NCBI GenBank assembly: GCA_013297725.1
Contig: JAAFIB010000002.1
Location: forward strand, 1-45,211
Source of the DNA: Sphingomonadales bacterium
GTDB taxonomy: Bacteria; Pseudomonadota; Alphaproteobacteria; Sphingomonadales; Sphingomonadaceae
Length of the DNA stretch: 45,211 nucleotides
Direction: 5' to 3'
In this document: one piece after another, positions 7,681 to 16,539 of the stretch
Position numbering within the stretch: the first letter of the stretch is position 1
How the letters are laid out: every line of letters begins with the position of its first letter
Translations under genes and position numbers: made by a program
Notes under the pieces: model-generated
Database searches by the model: none
What the model saw: only the letters and a program-made list of their open reading frames with translations
Told to the model about the DNA's origin: nothing

Positions 7681-8448
7681 TCAACTGCGCGCAGGCAAAC
7701 CAGCGGCCCTAAGCGCAGCATGCGCCTGTGCTATGCCGTATGTGCCAAAGTGAAAGATCGAGGCGGCAAGGACTGCGCTTGCATGCCCTTTGGTAACGCC
7801 CTCGACCAAGTGATCGAGTGTGCCTACGCCGCCGCTGGCAACAACTGGCACTTTGACAGCATCTGCAATCGTGCGGGTGAGTTCCAGATCAAATCCCGCT
7901 TTTGTGCCATCGCGGTCCATGCTGGTGACAAGCAATTCGCCTGCACCCAGCTCCGCCAGTCGCAGCGCGTGACCAACCGCGTCGATGCCGGTTGGTTTGC
8001 GCCCGCCATGGGTAAAAATCTCCCAACCGTCGCGCCCGTCAGACCAGCGTTTTGCATCGACAGAGGCAACCACACATTGGCTGCCGAAACGTTCAGCAAT
8101 ATCGGCAACGACTTCGGGCCGCGTCACCGCTGCGCTGTTCACGGCAACTTTGTCCGCACCCGCCAGCAATAACGCCCGCGCATCGTCGGCACTGCGCACA
8201 CCGCCGCCAACCGTCAGCGGCATAAAACAGACCTCGGCCGTGCGCCGAACCACATCGATGATCGTGTCGCGGCCCTCATGGCTGGCGCCGATGTCCAGAA
8301 AGCAAAGCTCATCCGCCCCCGCCGCATCATAGGCTTTGGCCTGTTCAACGGGATCACCCGCATCGATCAGGTCAACAAAGTTGACGCCTTTAACAACGCG
8401 ACCATTGGCGACGTCTAAACAGGGGATGACGCGGATGCGGACGGTCAT
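7681..8448 (-). CDS. hisF: Imidazole glycerol phosphate synthase cyclase subunit HisF
   Basis: A 255-residue (beta/alpha)8-barrel that, with HisH, uses ammonia to turn PRFAR into imidazole glycerol phosphate and AICAR. Start [19 protein letters not shown] carries the catalytic Asp (D in CLD); the second catalytic Asp is in [13 protein letters not shown]. Length is normal. The start codon overlaps the stop of the preceding small gene as ATGA, so translation is coupled. The frame continues upstream but the family start is at 8448. No hisE follows; the neighbour downstream is the convergent nrsF. Confidence 0.97.
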   Translation of the reverse strand: MTVRIRVIPCLDVANGRVVKGVNFVDLIDAGDPVEQAKAYDAAGADELCFLDIGASHEGRDTIIDVVRRTAEVCFMPLTVGGGVRSADDARALLLAGADKVAVNSAAVTRPEVVADIAERFGSQCVVASVDAKRWSDGRDGWEIFTHGGRKPTGIDAVGHALRLAELGAGELLVTSMDRDGTKAGFDLELTRTIADAVKVPVVASGGVGTLDHLVEGVTKGHASAVLAASIFHFGTYGIAQAHAALRAAGLPARS

Positions 8449-8648
8449 TGCAACTTCCCGAATAACAGCCATACATTGGTAAGAACCAATATGATTTGAA
8501 GAGCGACTATCAGCCCAAAGACGACAGGCTTGTCAGTTTTTGAGAATGACCCGAAAGTGCCTGAGACCCGGCTTGAATGCAGAGTTTTCCAAGCCAAATA
8601 GGCAAAAAAAATGGCAAAAAAGCCATTTAGGAAGATGGAAAAAATCAC
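8445..8648 (-). CDS. Small two-helix membrane protein inside the his operon
   Basis: A 67-residue protein with a GTG start. It has two hydrophobic segments, [16 protein letters not shown] near the N-terminus and [20 protein letters not shown] near the C-terminus, joined by a basic Ser/Thr-rich loop. It overlaps hisA by four bases (GTGA) and hisF by four bases (ATGA), which argues strongly that it is translated. I do not recognise the family. It is not a known histidine enzyme; a membrane anchor or small regulatory protein is possible but unsupported. Confidence 0.75.
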   Translation of the reverse strand: MIFSIFLNGFFAIFFAYLAWKTLHSSRVSGTFGSFSKTDKPVVFGLIVALQIILVLTNVWLLFGKLQ

Positions 8649-9373
8649 GCCCTACCCGCCATCGCAATCGCCGTCGCCAGATCCAACCGCCCGTCATAAA
8701 TCGCGCGGCCAGTAATCACGCCCTCGATGCCATCCTGCGCGTGCAGGCTGAGGATGTGGATATCGTCCAGCCCCTTTACCCCGCCGCTGGCGATCACCGG
8801 AATACGCACCGAACGGGCCAGTTCCACCGTCGCATCGATATTGCACCCCGTCAGCATCCCGTCGCGTCCCACATCGGTGAACAGGATAGAGGCAACGCCT
8901 GCATCCTCAAACCGCCGCGCCAGATCGACCACGGGCATGTCAGATTTCTCCGCCCAACCCTCGGTCGCGACAAAGCCGTCACGCGCATCAACGGCAACAA
9001 CAATGCCGTTTTCAAACTCGCGCGCCATGTCTTTGACGAACTGCGGGTCTTTCAACGCTGCTGTGCCGATCACCAGCCGCGCCACGCCCATATCGAACCA
9101 GCGTTCAACCGTTTGCGGATTGCGAATGCCTCCGCCAAGCTGGATATAGCCGGGGAAATTCTCGATAATCCCCTCAACCGCCTCGGCATTTTCGGGGCGT
9201 CCGGCAAAGGCACCATCAAGGTCAACGACATGCAGAAACTCTGCGCCCTGCTGAGAAAACAACATAGCCTGAGCCGCCGGATCATCAGCATACACGGTTG
9301 CGCGATCCATATCGCCCTCGGCAAGCCGAACCACTTCGCCGCCCTTTAGGTCGATGGCTGGAAATACGATCAT
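8645..9373 (-). CDS. hisA: ProFAR isomerase HisA
   Basis: A 242-residue (beta/alpha)8-barrel converting ProFAR to PRFAR in histidine synthesis. The catalytic aspartates sit in FPAIDLKGGEVVRL (D8) and in the FTDVGRDGMLTG motif. The phosphate-binding IASGGVKG segment is present. Length is standard. It is preceded at 94 bases by hisH, with a perfect hairpin in the gap, and overlaps the small membrane gene downstream. Confidence 0.97.
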   Translation of the reverse strand: MIVFPAIDLKGGEVVRLAEGDMDRATVYADDPAAQAMLFSQQGAEFLHVVDLDGAFAGRPENAEAVEGIIENFPGYIQLGGGIRNPQTVERWFDMGVARLVIGTAALKDPQFVKDMAREFENGIVVAVDARDGFVATEGWAEKSDMPVVDLARRFEDAGVASILFTDVGRDGMLTGCNIDATVELARSVRIPVIASGGVKGLDDIHILSLHAQDGIEGVITGRAIYDGRLDLATAIAMAGRA

Positions 9374-9389
9374 GAACCTTTATCCCCTT

Positions 9390-9449
9390 TTTGTTGCTTC
9401 GTGGCTTTGTGTGAGATAATTTTTTCACACAAAGCCACGAAGCAACAAA
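9390..9449. repeat. Perfect 25-bp hairpin between hisH and hisA
   Basis: A 25-base arm at 9390-9414 containing GCTTCGTGGCTTTGTGTGA and its exact complement at 9425-9449, separated by ten AT-rich bases. On either strand it would form an extremely stable stem. It fills the intergenic region between hisH and hisA. The sequence resembles dispersed GCTTCGTGGCTTTGTG-type repeats rather than a normal GC-rich terminator. Confidence 0.85.
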
Positions 9450-9467
9450 GATATTTTGCACGCAACA

Positions 9468-10085
9468 TTAGGGCATCCACTCCAAAAAGCGTTTCAGGAA
9501 GTTGATACCGTAAGCTTGGCTTTTTTCGGGGTGGAATTGCACACCGATGCGGTTTTCAGAACCAATTGCAGCCGTAAGCGGCGCACCTAGCGACGTTGTA
9601 GCGACAACATTTTCGCCCCAATATGAGTAGCTATGCAGGAAATAAGCCTCGCCTGTTTCGATAAGCGGGTGAGGGTTTATCGGCACTACATCGTTCCAGC
9701 CCATGTGCGGAATTTTAATCTCTGGATTGGTGGGCGTCATCAATCGCACTTCACCCTTTATCCAGCCCAGACCTTTATGCTCGCCATGTTCATGGCCTGA
9801 TGTGGCCATAAGCTGCATTCCCACACAAATACCAAGGAACGGTTTTGCACCCTCGCCAGTGCCTGTTCCTGTGGTGCGGTGCAAAGCATCAATCATCCCG
9901 GGCAGTGCGGATAACGCCGCCATACAATGCGCAAACGCGCCTACTCCGGGCAGCACAATCCGGTCGGCATTGGCAACAATATCGGGATCAGCAGTCACAA
10001 CAACATCGGCTGCACCCGACGCCCTTAGCGCATTTTTGACCGATTGGAGGTTGCCTGCGCCATAATCGATAAGTACCAACACCAT
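9468..10085 (-). CDS. hisH: Imidazole glycerol phosphate synthase glutaminase subunit HisH
   Basis: A 205-residue class I glutamine amidotransferase that feeds ammonia to HisF. The nucleophile C87 sits in FLGICVGMQLM and the His185/Glu187 pair in VQFHPEKSQ. The N-terminal IDYGAGNLQSV motif is characteristic. It includes a short Gly/Thr-rich insertion (TTGTGTGEG) before the active-site strand, a common variable loop. It lies between hisB and hisA, separated from each by palindromic repeats. Confidence 0.97.
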   Translation of the reverse strand: MVLVLIDYGAGNLQSVKNALRASGAADVVVTADPDIVANADRIVLPGVGAFAHCMAALSALPGMIDALHRTTGTGTGEGAKPFLGICVGMQLMATSGHEHGEHKGLGWIKGEVRLMTPTNPEIKIPHMGWNDVVPINPHPLIETGEAYFLHSYSYWGENVVATTSLGAPLTAAIGSENRIGVQFHPEKSQAYGINFLKRFLEWMP

Positions 10086-10094
10086 TGATATTAT

Positions 10095-10201
10095 ACCGTT
10101 AGTGCTGAGCCTGTCGAAGCACGCCCTTCAGCCTTGCACTGCCCGTTGAAACGCCGTTCGCCTTCGGTGGCCTTCGGCTCGACAGGCTCAGGGCTGACGG
10201 T
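10095..10201. repeat. GAGCCTGTCGAA inverted repeat, copy 1
   Basis: A 107-bp element with imperfect inverted ends: ACCGTTAGTGCTGAGCCTG at the left and, at the right, CAGGCTCAGGGCTGACGGT. It belongs to the same family as 17220-17305 and 35544-35629. The right arm is slightly degenerate (GGCTCGACAGG). It lies between hisB and hisH and carries no gene. Confidence 0.88.
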
Positions 10202-10218
10202 TAAAGTATAGGCTATGT

Positions 10219-10806
10219 TCACAAAATCCCCTTAGTCGAAGGAATTGCATCGCCCTTACGCGGGTCGATCTCAACTGCTTGGCGCAAAGCCCGAGCTAAC
10301 GCCTTGTAACAGCTTTCAACGATATGATGGTTGTTTGAACCATAAAGGTTCTCGACATGCAGCGTTATCCCCGCCGCAGTCGCAAAGCTGTGGAACCAAT
10401 GTTCGATCAGCTCGGTATCCCATTCGCCCAGCCGCTGCATCGACAGTTCGACTTTCCAAACAAAATAGGGCCGCCCCGAAATATCAAGCGCGCAGCGGGT
10501 TAGGGTTTCATCCATCGGTGCGTAAGCCGAACCATAACGCGTTATCCCGCGTTTATCGCCCAGCGCCTGCAACACTGCCTCGCCCACCGCAATACCGGTG
10601 TCCTCGGTGGTATGATGCTGATCAATATGCAGATCACCAATCGCCTTTACTTTCAGGTCCATAAGCGAATGGCGCGATAGCTGTTCCAGCATATGGTCAA
10701 GGAAACCGATGCCTGTTGATACGTCATAAATGCCGGTACCATCCAGATTAACGACAACGTCAATCGAGGTCTCATGGGTTTTGCGAGCGATGCTTCCTGT
10801 GCGCAT
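10219..10806 (-). CDS. hisB: Imidazoleglycerol-phosphate dehydratase HisB
   Basis: A 195-residue monofunctional dehydratase that makes imidazole acetol phosphate. The two manganese-binding His clusters are visible: [13 protein letters not shown] with DQHHTTED, and EHWFHSFA with NNHHIVE. The N-terminus [13 protein letters not shown] matches the family; the open frame upstream of 10806 is antisense to sspB and is not part of the gene. No strong ribosome binding site is visible. It is the first his gene here, divergent from sspB with 84 bases between starts. Confidence 0.96.
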   Translation of the reverse strand: MRTGSIARKTHETSIDVVVNLDGTGIYDVSTGIGFLDHMLEQLSRHSLMDLKVKAIGDLHIDQHHTTEDTGIAVGEAVLQALGDKRGITRYGSAYAPMDETLTRCALDISGRPYFVWKVELSMQRLGEWDTELIEHWFHSFATAAGITLHVENLYGSNNHHIVESCYKALARALRQAVEIDPRKGDAIPSTKGIL

Positions 10807-10890
10807 GGGCGTCGCTATAGCCTTGCTGGCACGAATGGCAAGTTCACAAGCAACTTGATTTAGCGCGGCGCAGCGTCCAATTAGTGACGC

Positions 10891-11364
10891 ATGAGCGAAG
10901 ATAATCCGGATAGCCTGATTCCCTATGATGACGTAGTGCAAGAGGCGCTGCGAGCTGTGGTCAGCCGCGTTCTTGGTGATGTGTGCCTGAATGGACTTCC
11001 CGGCGACCATCATTTCTACATCACGTTCAAAACCCGCGCGCCCGGCGTGAATATCCCTGTGCACCTGATGGAACGTTTCCCCGATGAAATGACCATCGTG
11101 ATGCAGCACAAATATTGGGATCTAAAAGTAGAGGCCGAACATTTCGAAATCGGCCTATCGTTCAGTCAAGTTCCTGCGCATTTGTATATCCCGTTCTCTG
11201 CGATCACCGCCTTTGTCGATCCAGCGGTGGATTTCGCGCTTCAGTTCCATGTCGAGGCAGAAGCTGGTCCCGAACCACATGACGCAGCGGGCAATGACGA
11301 AGCCATTTTCGAACAGGAAGACGGCTCCAATGTCGTAACGGTGGATTTTGGACGGAAGAAGTAA
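10891..11364 (+). CDS. sspB: SspB, ClpXP adaptor (alphaproteobacterial type)
   Basis: A 157-residue protein of the alpha-type SspB family, which tethers ssrA-tagged and other substrates to the ClpXP protease. The conserved core includes [17 protein letters not shown], the [14 protein letters not shown] strand pair, and [22 protein letters not shown] disordered acidic linker follows and the protein ends with a short hydrophobic/basic tail, [10 protein letters not shown], which in SspB binds ClpX. Length is typical. It is divergent from hisB; the exported-protein gene overlaps its end. Confidence 0.93.
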   Translation: MSEDNPDSLIPYDDVVQEALRAVVSRVLGDVCLNGLPGDHHFYITFKTRAPGVNIPVHLMERFPDEMTIVMQHKYWDLKVEAEHFEIGLSFSQVPAHLYIPFSAITAFVDPAVDFALQFHVEAEAGPEPHDAAGNDEAIFEQEDGSNVVTVDFGRKK

Positions 11365-11803
11365 AGCCGTCCGCTTGCTAACGCTGCTGAGCGTTGCAGC
11401 ATCGCCGTTATTCGCGCCGATCAGTGCGCAATCCGAACCAAAAATCCAAAGCTGCACAGCTAAAGTCGCAAAGACCGTTTCCTTTAAAAAGGCTGGAAAA
11501 TTGGCCAGCGAAACAGACGAAATCTGCATCCGCATAAAGGGCTATGTCTACAGCCATGCACTGCACCGGACAAAAGCTGTCGCCATCAGCAAGACAGAAC
11601 CAGATTGGCAGACCATCGGATTTGGCGGCAACACCGAAGAGGAAGAGCCTGATCCCCAGCAAATCCCCGATAAACCAAGGCTTGCTATGATCACCGGCTA
11701 TCTGCGCGATTGCGGAAGTAAAAGCTGGCCGCCATATTGTCACTATGTCGGCGGTCCGATCATCCGGGTTGAGCAGATAAAGTTCCTAGACAATAAACCA
11801 TGA
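11348..11803 (+). CDS. Exported protein of unknown function
   Basis: A 151-residue protein with a likely signal peptide: basic n-region, [13 protein letters not shown] core and a cleavage site near PISAQS. The mature part has four cysteines (in SCTA, EICIRI, RDCGS and PYCHYV), suggesting two disulfides in the periplasm, and an acidic EEEEPDP loop. The start is uncertain: TTG 11348 lies inside the end of sspB and a second in-frame TTG is nine codons further on, after GGAAGAAG. Its stop overlaps the fumC start as ATGA. I do not recognise the family. Confidence 0.65.
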   Translation: MDGRSKAVRLLTLLSVAASPLFAPISAQSEPKIQSCTAKVAKTVSFKKAGKLASETDEICIRIKGYVYSHALHRTKAVAISKTEPDWQTIGFGGNTEEEEPDPQQIPDKPRLAMITGYLRDCGSKSWPPYCHYVGGPIIRVEQIKFLDNKP

Positions 11804-13185
11804 CCAGCACCCGCACCGAAACCGACAGCTTTGGCCCCATCGAAGTCCCTGCCGATGCATATTGGGGGGCGCAGACGCAGCGAAGCATCGCAAACTTCCC
11901 CTTCCCGCCGCATGAACGCATGCCGATGAGGATTATCTATGGCCTAGTGCATGTGAAACGCGCTGCGGCGTTGGTGCACAAAGCATCCGGCGCAATGGCC
12001 CCAGAAATCGCCGATGCGATCGTAACCGCCGCAGACCTTATTCTATCTGGCAAGTATGACGACCAATTTCCGCTGACCATCTGGCAAACCGGCAGCGGCA
12101 CGCAATCGAACATGAACGTCAACGAGGTGATCGCCGGGATCGCCAATGAGGCTTTGGCTGGAACGCGCGGCGGCAAGTCTCCAGTACATCCCAATGACCA
12201 TGTAAATATGGGGCAGTCGTCAAACGACAGTTTTCCAACCGCAATGCATATAGCCGTTGCGCTCGCCGCTGAACGTCAATTGCGCCCTGCCCTGCACCGG
12301 CTTCATACAGCGTTACTTGCAAAATCCGACGACTGGAAAGACATCGTCAAAATTGGCCGCACACATTTGCAAGACGCAACACCAATGACGCTGGGGCAGG
12401 AATTTTCTGCCTTTGCGCATGTCCTTGCTGTGTCGGATGTGCGCCTTACAGTTAATCTGACCGAGGTTCACTATCTGGCGCAAGGTGGCACAGCCGTTGG
12501 CACAGGCCTAAATGCACCGCCCGATTTCGGTAAAGATGTTGCAACGGAAATCAGCCTAGCGACTGGTTTGGACTTTGAAACTGCGCCGAACAAGTTCGAA
12601 GCTTTATCCACACACGACGCGCTGGTCGATTTTTCGGGGCATCTAAACACCCTCGCCGTCGCGCTGACCAAAATCGCCAATGACATCCGCCTGCTCGGCT
12701 CCGGCCCGCGCTCTGGCCTTGGCGAATTGTCGCTGCCCGAAAACGAACCCGGCAGCTCGATTATGCCCGGCAAAGTTAATCCGACCCAGTGCGAGATGCT
12801 GACAATGGTGGCGGCGCAGGTCATCGGCAATCACCAGGCGGTTACAGTCGGCGGGATGCAGGGGCATCTGGAACTGAATGTGTTCAAACCACTGATCGGG
12901 GCCAATGTTCTGCGCTCTATCGAATTGCTTAGCGTCGGCATGGAAAGTTTCGCCAAAAACTGCGTCGAGGGGATCGAGCCCAATCGCGAGCGCATCGCCG
13001 AGTTAGTGGACCGCTCGCTGATGCTCGTCACCGCGCTGGTGCCTGTGATCGGCTATGACAATGCCGCAAAGATCGCCAAGCACGCGCATCAGAACAACCT
13101 GACGCTGAAACAATCCGCGCTGGCGCTTGGGCTGGTTGACGAAGCAACCTTTGATACCCATGTCAGAGCGGAAGATATGGTTTGA
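11800..13185 (+). CDS. fumC: Class II fumarate hydratase FumC
   Basis: A 461-residue iron-independent fumarase interconverting fumarate and malate in the TCA cycle. Visible family motifs are [11 protein letters not shown], the substrate-binding [12 protein letters not shown] and [14 protein letters not shown] segments, the [10 protein letters not shown] stretch with a catalytic His, and the superfamily signature [16 protein letters not shown] near residues 318-333. Length is standard for class II. The ATG overlaps the stop of the exported-protein gene, so the two are coupled. Confidence 0.97.
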   Translation: MTSTRTETDSFGPIEVPADAYWGAQTQRSIANFPFPPHERMPMRIIYGLVHVKRAAALVHKASGAMAPEIADAIVTAADLILSGKYDDQFPLTIWQTGSGTQSNMNVNEVIAGIANEALAGTRGGKSPVHPNDHVNMGQSSNDSFPTAMHIAVALAAERQLRPALHRLHTALLAKSDDWKDIVKIGRTHLQDATPMTLGQEFSAFAHVLAVSDVRLTVNLTEVHYLAQGGTAVGTGLNAPPDFGKDVATEISLATGLDFETAPNKFEALSTHDALVDFSGHLNTLAVALTKIANDIRLLGSGPRSGLGELSLPENEPGSSIMPGKVNPTQCEMLTMVAAQVIGNHQAVTVGGMQGHLELNVFKPLIGANVLRSIELLSVGMESFAKNCVEGIEPNRERIAELVDRSLMLVTALVPVIGYDNAAKIAKHAHQNNLTLKQSALALGLVDEATFDTHVRAEDMV

Positions 13186-13193
13186 AACACCCA

Positions 13194-13216
13194 GCCCCCT
13201 CTCTTTAGGGGCGGGG
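13194..13216. repeat. Short GC palindrome after fumC
   Basis: GCCCCCTCTCTTTAGGGGCGGGG contains a CCCC-CTCTCTTTA-GGGG hairpin. It looks like a degenerate, shortened relative of the CCCCTCCTCTTCAGGGGAGG arms at 43994 and 44113. Too little is left to say whether it terminates fumC. Confidence 0.4.
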
Positions 13217-13227
13217 CCAAGATTAGG

Positions 13228-13452
13228 ATGACACCAATGCCGCTACTCAAGACAATCGCAGGAGCCGTAGTTGGCGAAGCCGTAGGCCGCAAGCGCGGGC
13301 GAGGACTTCTTGGTGCCGGCTTGGGTATCGTCGCCACACGCCTTGCCACACGGTCGTTACCGGGCGCGTTGCTGGTCGGCGGTGCATTAGTTGCAAAGGC
13401 GGTTTATGATCGGCGAAAGACCAAGCGCGAAGACAATCAGACCGGCAAATAG
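13228..13452 (+). CDS. Small glycine/alanine-rich protein, possibly membrane-associated
   Basis: A 74-residue protein: two moderately hydrophobic, Gly/Ala-rich stretches (TIAGAVVGEAVG and GALLVGGALVAKAVY) flank a basic GRKRGRG turn, and the tail is strongly charged (RRKTKREDNQTGK). It could insert two short helices in the membrane, but that is not certain. Either ATG 13228 or ATG 13237 may be the start; the only AGG is directly in front of the first. It runs convergently into the Cys/Gly-tailed gene with three bases between stops. Family unknown. Confidence 0.6.
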   Translation: MTPMPLLKTIAGAVVGEAVGRKRGRGLLGAGLGIVATRLATRSLPGALLVGGALVAKAVYDRRKTKREDNQTGK

Positions 13453-13455
13453 GCG

Positions 13456-14193
13456 TTAGCTTCCACAGCCTCCTCCGCAACCACCGCATCCGCTACTGGC
13501 ACCACCGTCGCAATCACCAGAACTGCTACCGCAACCACCGATCGCCATGCCAACGCACCCGCTGCTATCGCCATTTTTCTTTTTGGCAGAACCGTCTCCT
13601 GCTCTTGCAGCAATGGCGACAGTTCCGAAAACAAGGCCGACACCTGCCAATATGCCACCAGCCGCCCACTCGACGGGTGTACACGCTGCAAGGGTCAATA
13701 ACGGGATCAATGCGTAACCAGCCTTTTTCGGAACCATCCAGTGCTCTCCTATGGCAACGCGCCGATACTCTGTGCCAAAACGCTGCTTCGCATCCGGCCA
13801 GACATCGACAGGGGGCGTATGGCCAAAGGCTTTGGTATAGGCTTCAACTGTGCGCTCATATTGATCATGGTAACGCTTGTTCTCTTGCGTGCCTCCTAGC
13901 GTCGGGCCGTGATGCAAAGGGCGCCCTAAAATCTGCCCGCACAATATTTCCCAATAATGGCGGGTATAAGTCAGATGCAGGTGCCAAGCCTGATCGACCT
14001 CATCAGACGGAGTGACCGGATACCCTGATGTTGCTGCCAGAAACAAAAAGCGGCGATATTCGACCAGCACGCGCTCTGCATAGTCGGTCGACCAGCCATT
14101 TTCGTTAGCCAGTCGTGCTGCGAAAGTCGTAGCCGCTCCTTCAGACTCGATTCGCATGAGACTAAGCTTTTCGAGTAATTGGACTTTATTCAT
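13456..14193 (-). CDS. GRDP-like domain protein with membrane helices and Cys/Gly tail
   Basis: A 245-residue protein. The N-terminal ~120 residues match the glycine-rich-domain-protein-like (DUF1399) region: VEYRRFLFLAATSG, DEVDQAWHLHLTYTRHYWE and the repeated His positions are its hallmarks. Residues ~155-195 contain hydrophobic stretches (AGYALIPLLTLAAC and GGILAGVGLVFGTVAIAA). The last ~35 residues are Gly/Ser/Cys-rich with six cysteines, ending GCGGCGGGCGS. The start at 14193 has GGAG eight bases upstream. The tail could bind metal or form disulfides; function is unknown. Confidence 0.8.
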   Translation of the reverse strand: MNKVQLLEKLSLMRIESEGAATTFAARLANENGWSTDYAERVLVEYRRFLFLAATSGYPVTPSDEVDQAWHLHLTYTRHYWEILCGQILGRPLHHGPTLGGTQENKRYHDQYERTVEAYTKAFGHTPPVDVWPDAKQRFGTEYRRVAIGEHWMVPKKAGYALIPLLTLAACTPVEWAAGGILAGVGLVFGTVAIAARAGDGSAKKKNGDSSGCVGMAIGGCGSSSGDCDGGASSGCGGCGGGCGS

Positions 14194-14285
14194 GATTCTC
14201 ACTCCATCACTTTTTGTCTATCGTTTTAGTAGACAATTAAAATGACAGTTTTGTGACATCGCATTATGCGGCCTAGTTTTAGGTT

Positions 14286-14897
14286 CTAACCCTTCCCCGT
14301 AACCCAATATCCAGTCGCGCCCGCCTGCCATTGCTTTACGCTTTCCAGCGGCGCTGTTAGCATCATGATGTTAAGCGCGAGATTGTCGCGGATCATTATG
14401 CCGACAAAGACTTCAAAGATCAGCGCAATGACCACAGTCGCCTTCCACGGCAAACGCGATGCGATGAAAAATCCGACTATCATCCAGAATATATCCGCCA
14501 GAGAATTGACGATGCTGTCGCCTTCATAGCCCCAGCTGATCGTCACTTCGCGGTAACGGTCGATGATGATGGGGGAGTTTTCCAAGATCTCCCATGCACC
14601 CTCGGCCAGTATCGCTAGCGACACAGCAACGCCCAGCGGAAACACCGCTGGCCATTTTTTACGCAGTAAATGCCCTGCGCCATAGAACAGAAATCCGTGG
14701 ATGATGTGGCTGGGTGTGTACCAATCCGCCAGATGCTGGCTGTTCTCGCTCGATTGCACCACCAGATGGATCAGCTTCACCTCTCCGCACGCGCAAATCG
14801 GCGGACGTCCCATGCTCCATAGGATCGCGCCGATGATGAGGAACAATGCAAACGCGATCAACGCGCTGAACTTACTGATCCGCAATGGCCAATCCAT
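14286..14897 (-). CDS. UPF0314/DUF2585 membrane protein
   Basis: A 203-residue inner-membrane protein with about five helices. The conserved block GRPPICACGEVKLIH, SSENSQHLADWYTPSHIIHG and the GDSIVNSLADIFWM segment are the UPF0314 signature. Function is not known. Conserved His, Asp and Glu residues in the SSENSQH...DWYTPSH block suggest a metal-binding or catalytic site within the membrane, but this is inference. It is divergent from gmk with 56 bases between starts. Confidence 0.88.
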   Translation of the reverse strand: MDWPLRISKFSALIAFALFLIIGAILWSMGRPPICACGEVKLIHLVVQSSENSQHLADWYTPSHIIHGFLFYGAGHLLRKKWPAVFPLGVAVSLAILAEGAWEILENSPIIIDRYREVTISWGYEGDSIVNSLADIFWMIVGFFIASRLPWKATVVIALIFEVFVGIMIRDNLALNIMMLTAPLESVKQWQAGATGYWVTGKG

Positions 14898-14953
14898 AAT
14901 ATTCCCCCCAAAAGACGCTTGACGCCCACCCCAATATTCGAGCAGTAGCGGCT

Positions 14954-15607
14954 ATGGTTGAAAGCAGCAATCCCGGCACATCTCCACTCGAACGGCGCGG
15001 GCTGTTGTTCGTTCTTTCGTCACCGTCTGGCGCGGGCAAATCCACTTTGTCGCGAATGTTGCTAGAGGCGGACGAGCAAATTGCTTTATCGGTCAGCTAT
15101 ACGACGCGCCCGCCCCGCCCCGGCGAAGTCGACGGCAAAGACTATCATTTCACTGATACTGCGACGTTCAAAGAAATGGCCGCTGCAGGCGCGTTTCTGG
15201 AATGGGCGCACGTTTTTGGCCATCGCTATGGCACGCCAAAAGCCCCTGTTGAGGCGGAATTGGCGGCGGGCCGCGATGTGCTGTTCGATATCGACTGGCA
15301 AGGCGCGCAGCAATTGTATCAAGAGGCTGGGCCCGATGTTGTCCGAGTTTTCATTCTGCCGCCATCCATCGACGAACTCGAACGCCGCCTGCATACTCGC
15401 GCGCAGGATAGCGACGATGTGATCAAGGATCGTATGGCGCGTGCGAAATCGGAAATCGGCCATTGGGATGGCTATGACTATGTTCTGGTCAACGACGACG
15501 TCGAACGCTGTTTTGCACAAGTGCGCCAGATTTTAACGGCCGAACGGTTAAAACGACGCCGCCAAAAGGGGCTGATCGGTTTTGTTAGAGATATGGTTGC
15601 CGGTTAA
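14954..15607 (+). CDS. gmk: Guanylate kinase
   Basis: A 217-residue nucleotide kinase that phosphorylates GMP to GDP. The P-loop SSPSGAGKST spans residues 22-31. The GMP-binding segment SVSYTTRPPRPGEVDGKDY, the EWAHVFGHRYGT region and the lid VLFDIDWQGAQQL follow in the expected order. An N-terminal extension of about 14 residues precedes the family core. Its stop codon overlaps by four bases that of the convergent ATP12 gene. Confidence 0.97.
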   Translation: MVESSNPGTSPLERRGLLFVLSSPSGAGKSTLSRMLLEADEQIALSVSYTTRPPRPGEVDGKDYHFTDTATFKEMAAAGAFLEWAHVFGHRYGTPKAPVEAELAAGRDVLFDIDWQGAQQLYQEAGPDVVRVFILPPSIDELERRLHTRAQDSDDVIKDRMARAKSEIGHWDGYDYVLVNDDVERCFAQVRQILTAERLKRRRQKGLIGFVRDMVAG

Positions 15608-16302
15608 CCGCGCAGCAATTCCAAAAAATCCGCCGCTTGCATAAATTCTGCCTCACGGTCGCTGCGATTTTTTTGCGCCCAAAAATCTGCGCCCCAAAGT
15701 TCCTCTTGCCACAGCTCATCAAGGCAGCAAGCAGTCCATAATTCAGAGGCGATCCCTGCCCCTTCGACCAGCGCGAGCGTGGCGACCAACGATCCGGATA
15801 GATGCGCAAACTTTGCCATTGCCGCCAGCTCAAATGTCCCGCGTGATGCAACCGCTGCACCCAGTTTTTCAAGCGACGCGGCAGGCTGCGCTTGCGGCAT
15901 GATCCCTTCGACCAATGTAAAGCTTACATCATACCGCGTCCGCGCCCAGTCGAGCCACGGATCCCATTCCGCCGCTTGCCGGACTGCCAAAGCGTCCTCT
16001 GCCTCGGCACGGTAACAAAAGGCGTCGGTTTCGCCATAAGCGGCAATGCGCGACGCAAATTCTGCGCGGTCGGGCGTAACGTGATCAATGGCGGCATTGG
16101 CAAAGCCGGTGAATGGCATCTTGGCGGGATCGATGTCCTTTTCAACCGTGCGCCATTCCGCCACCACTGCGTCCGCCAGTGCCGTTGTCGGCAGCAGCAA
16201 TGCGTTGCGCATCGGCGTCTTTAATGGCTTTCCATCCAGCTCTATGCCGAACCCCCATGCGCTTTGTTGGGTCGTAACCTCTTTCCAAAAACGGCGCATC
16301 AT
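15604..16302 (-). CDS. ATP12-family F1-ATPase assembly chaperone
   Basis: A 232-residue soluble protein of the ATP12 family, known in mitochondria to chaperone the F1 alpha subunit and conserved in alphaproteobacteria. Diagnostic features are the N-terminal RRFWKEVTTQ, the GFGIELDGKPLKTPMRN block, the AVVAEWRTVEKDIDPAKMPFT segment and the ETDAFCYRAE helix. Length is typical for bacterial members. It starts directly after the stop of the small membrane gene, and the F0 genes lie elsewhere in this window. Confidence 0.92.
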   Translation of the reverse strand: MMRRFWKEVTTQQSAWGFGIELDGKPLKTPMRNALLLPTTALADAVVAEWRTVEKDIDPAKMPFTGFANAAIDHVTPDRAEFASRIAAYGETDAFCYRAEAEDALAVRQAAEWDPWLDWARTRYDVSFTLVEGIMPQAQPAASLEKLGAAVASRGTFELAAMAKFAHLSGSLVATLALVEGAGIASELWTACCLDELWQEELWGADFWAQKNRSDREAEFMQAADFLELLRG

Positions 16303-16539
16303 TCAGCCCTTATTCGCGTCGTGTTTTTTCCACATTTTTTTGACGATGATGGGCAGCGCGAAAAATTCAAACATTCCCATGATAACAAAGATATATCCAA
16401 GGAACTCCATACCAATCAACAGCCTACCGGTTATGATCATCAGCCCGAACATAACCAAAAAAACTGCGACAAACCGAATGACGTTCAGCATCATGAACCG
16501 CTGAAAAGCCTGTTTCTCTATTTCTTCGCGCGTCATCAT
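16303..16539 (-). CDS. Small two-helix membrane protein
   Basis: A 78-residue protein with an acidic N-terminal helix, two hydrophobic segments (FVAVFLVMFGLMII and FLGYIFVIMGMFEFFALPI) and a lysine-rich C-terminus (VKKMWKKHDANKG). It overlaps the HAD gene by four bases (ATGA) and ends one base before ATP12, so it is in the same transcription unit. I do not recognise a named family. Confidence 0.78.
   Translation of the reverse strand: MMTREEIEKQAFQRFMMLNVIRFVAVFLVMFGLMIITGRLLIGMEFLGYIFVIMGMFEFFALPIIVKKMWKKHDANKG

Noticed and set aside
8540-9349. Long plus-strand frame (269 codons) opposite hisA
   Set aside because: It is antisense to hisA and the small membrane gene, both supported by family match or overlapping starts and stops.
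9390-9449. Treating the long hairpin as an rRNA/tRNA-like or riboswitch element
   Set aside because: It is a simple perfect stem with an AT-rich loop; there is no cloverleaf or conserved aptamer pattern.
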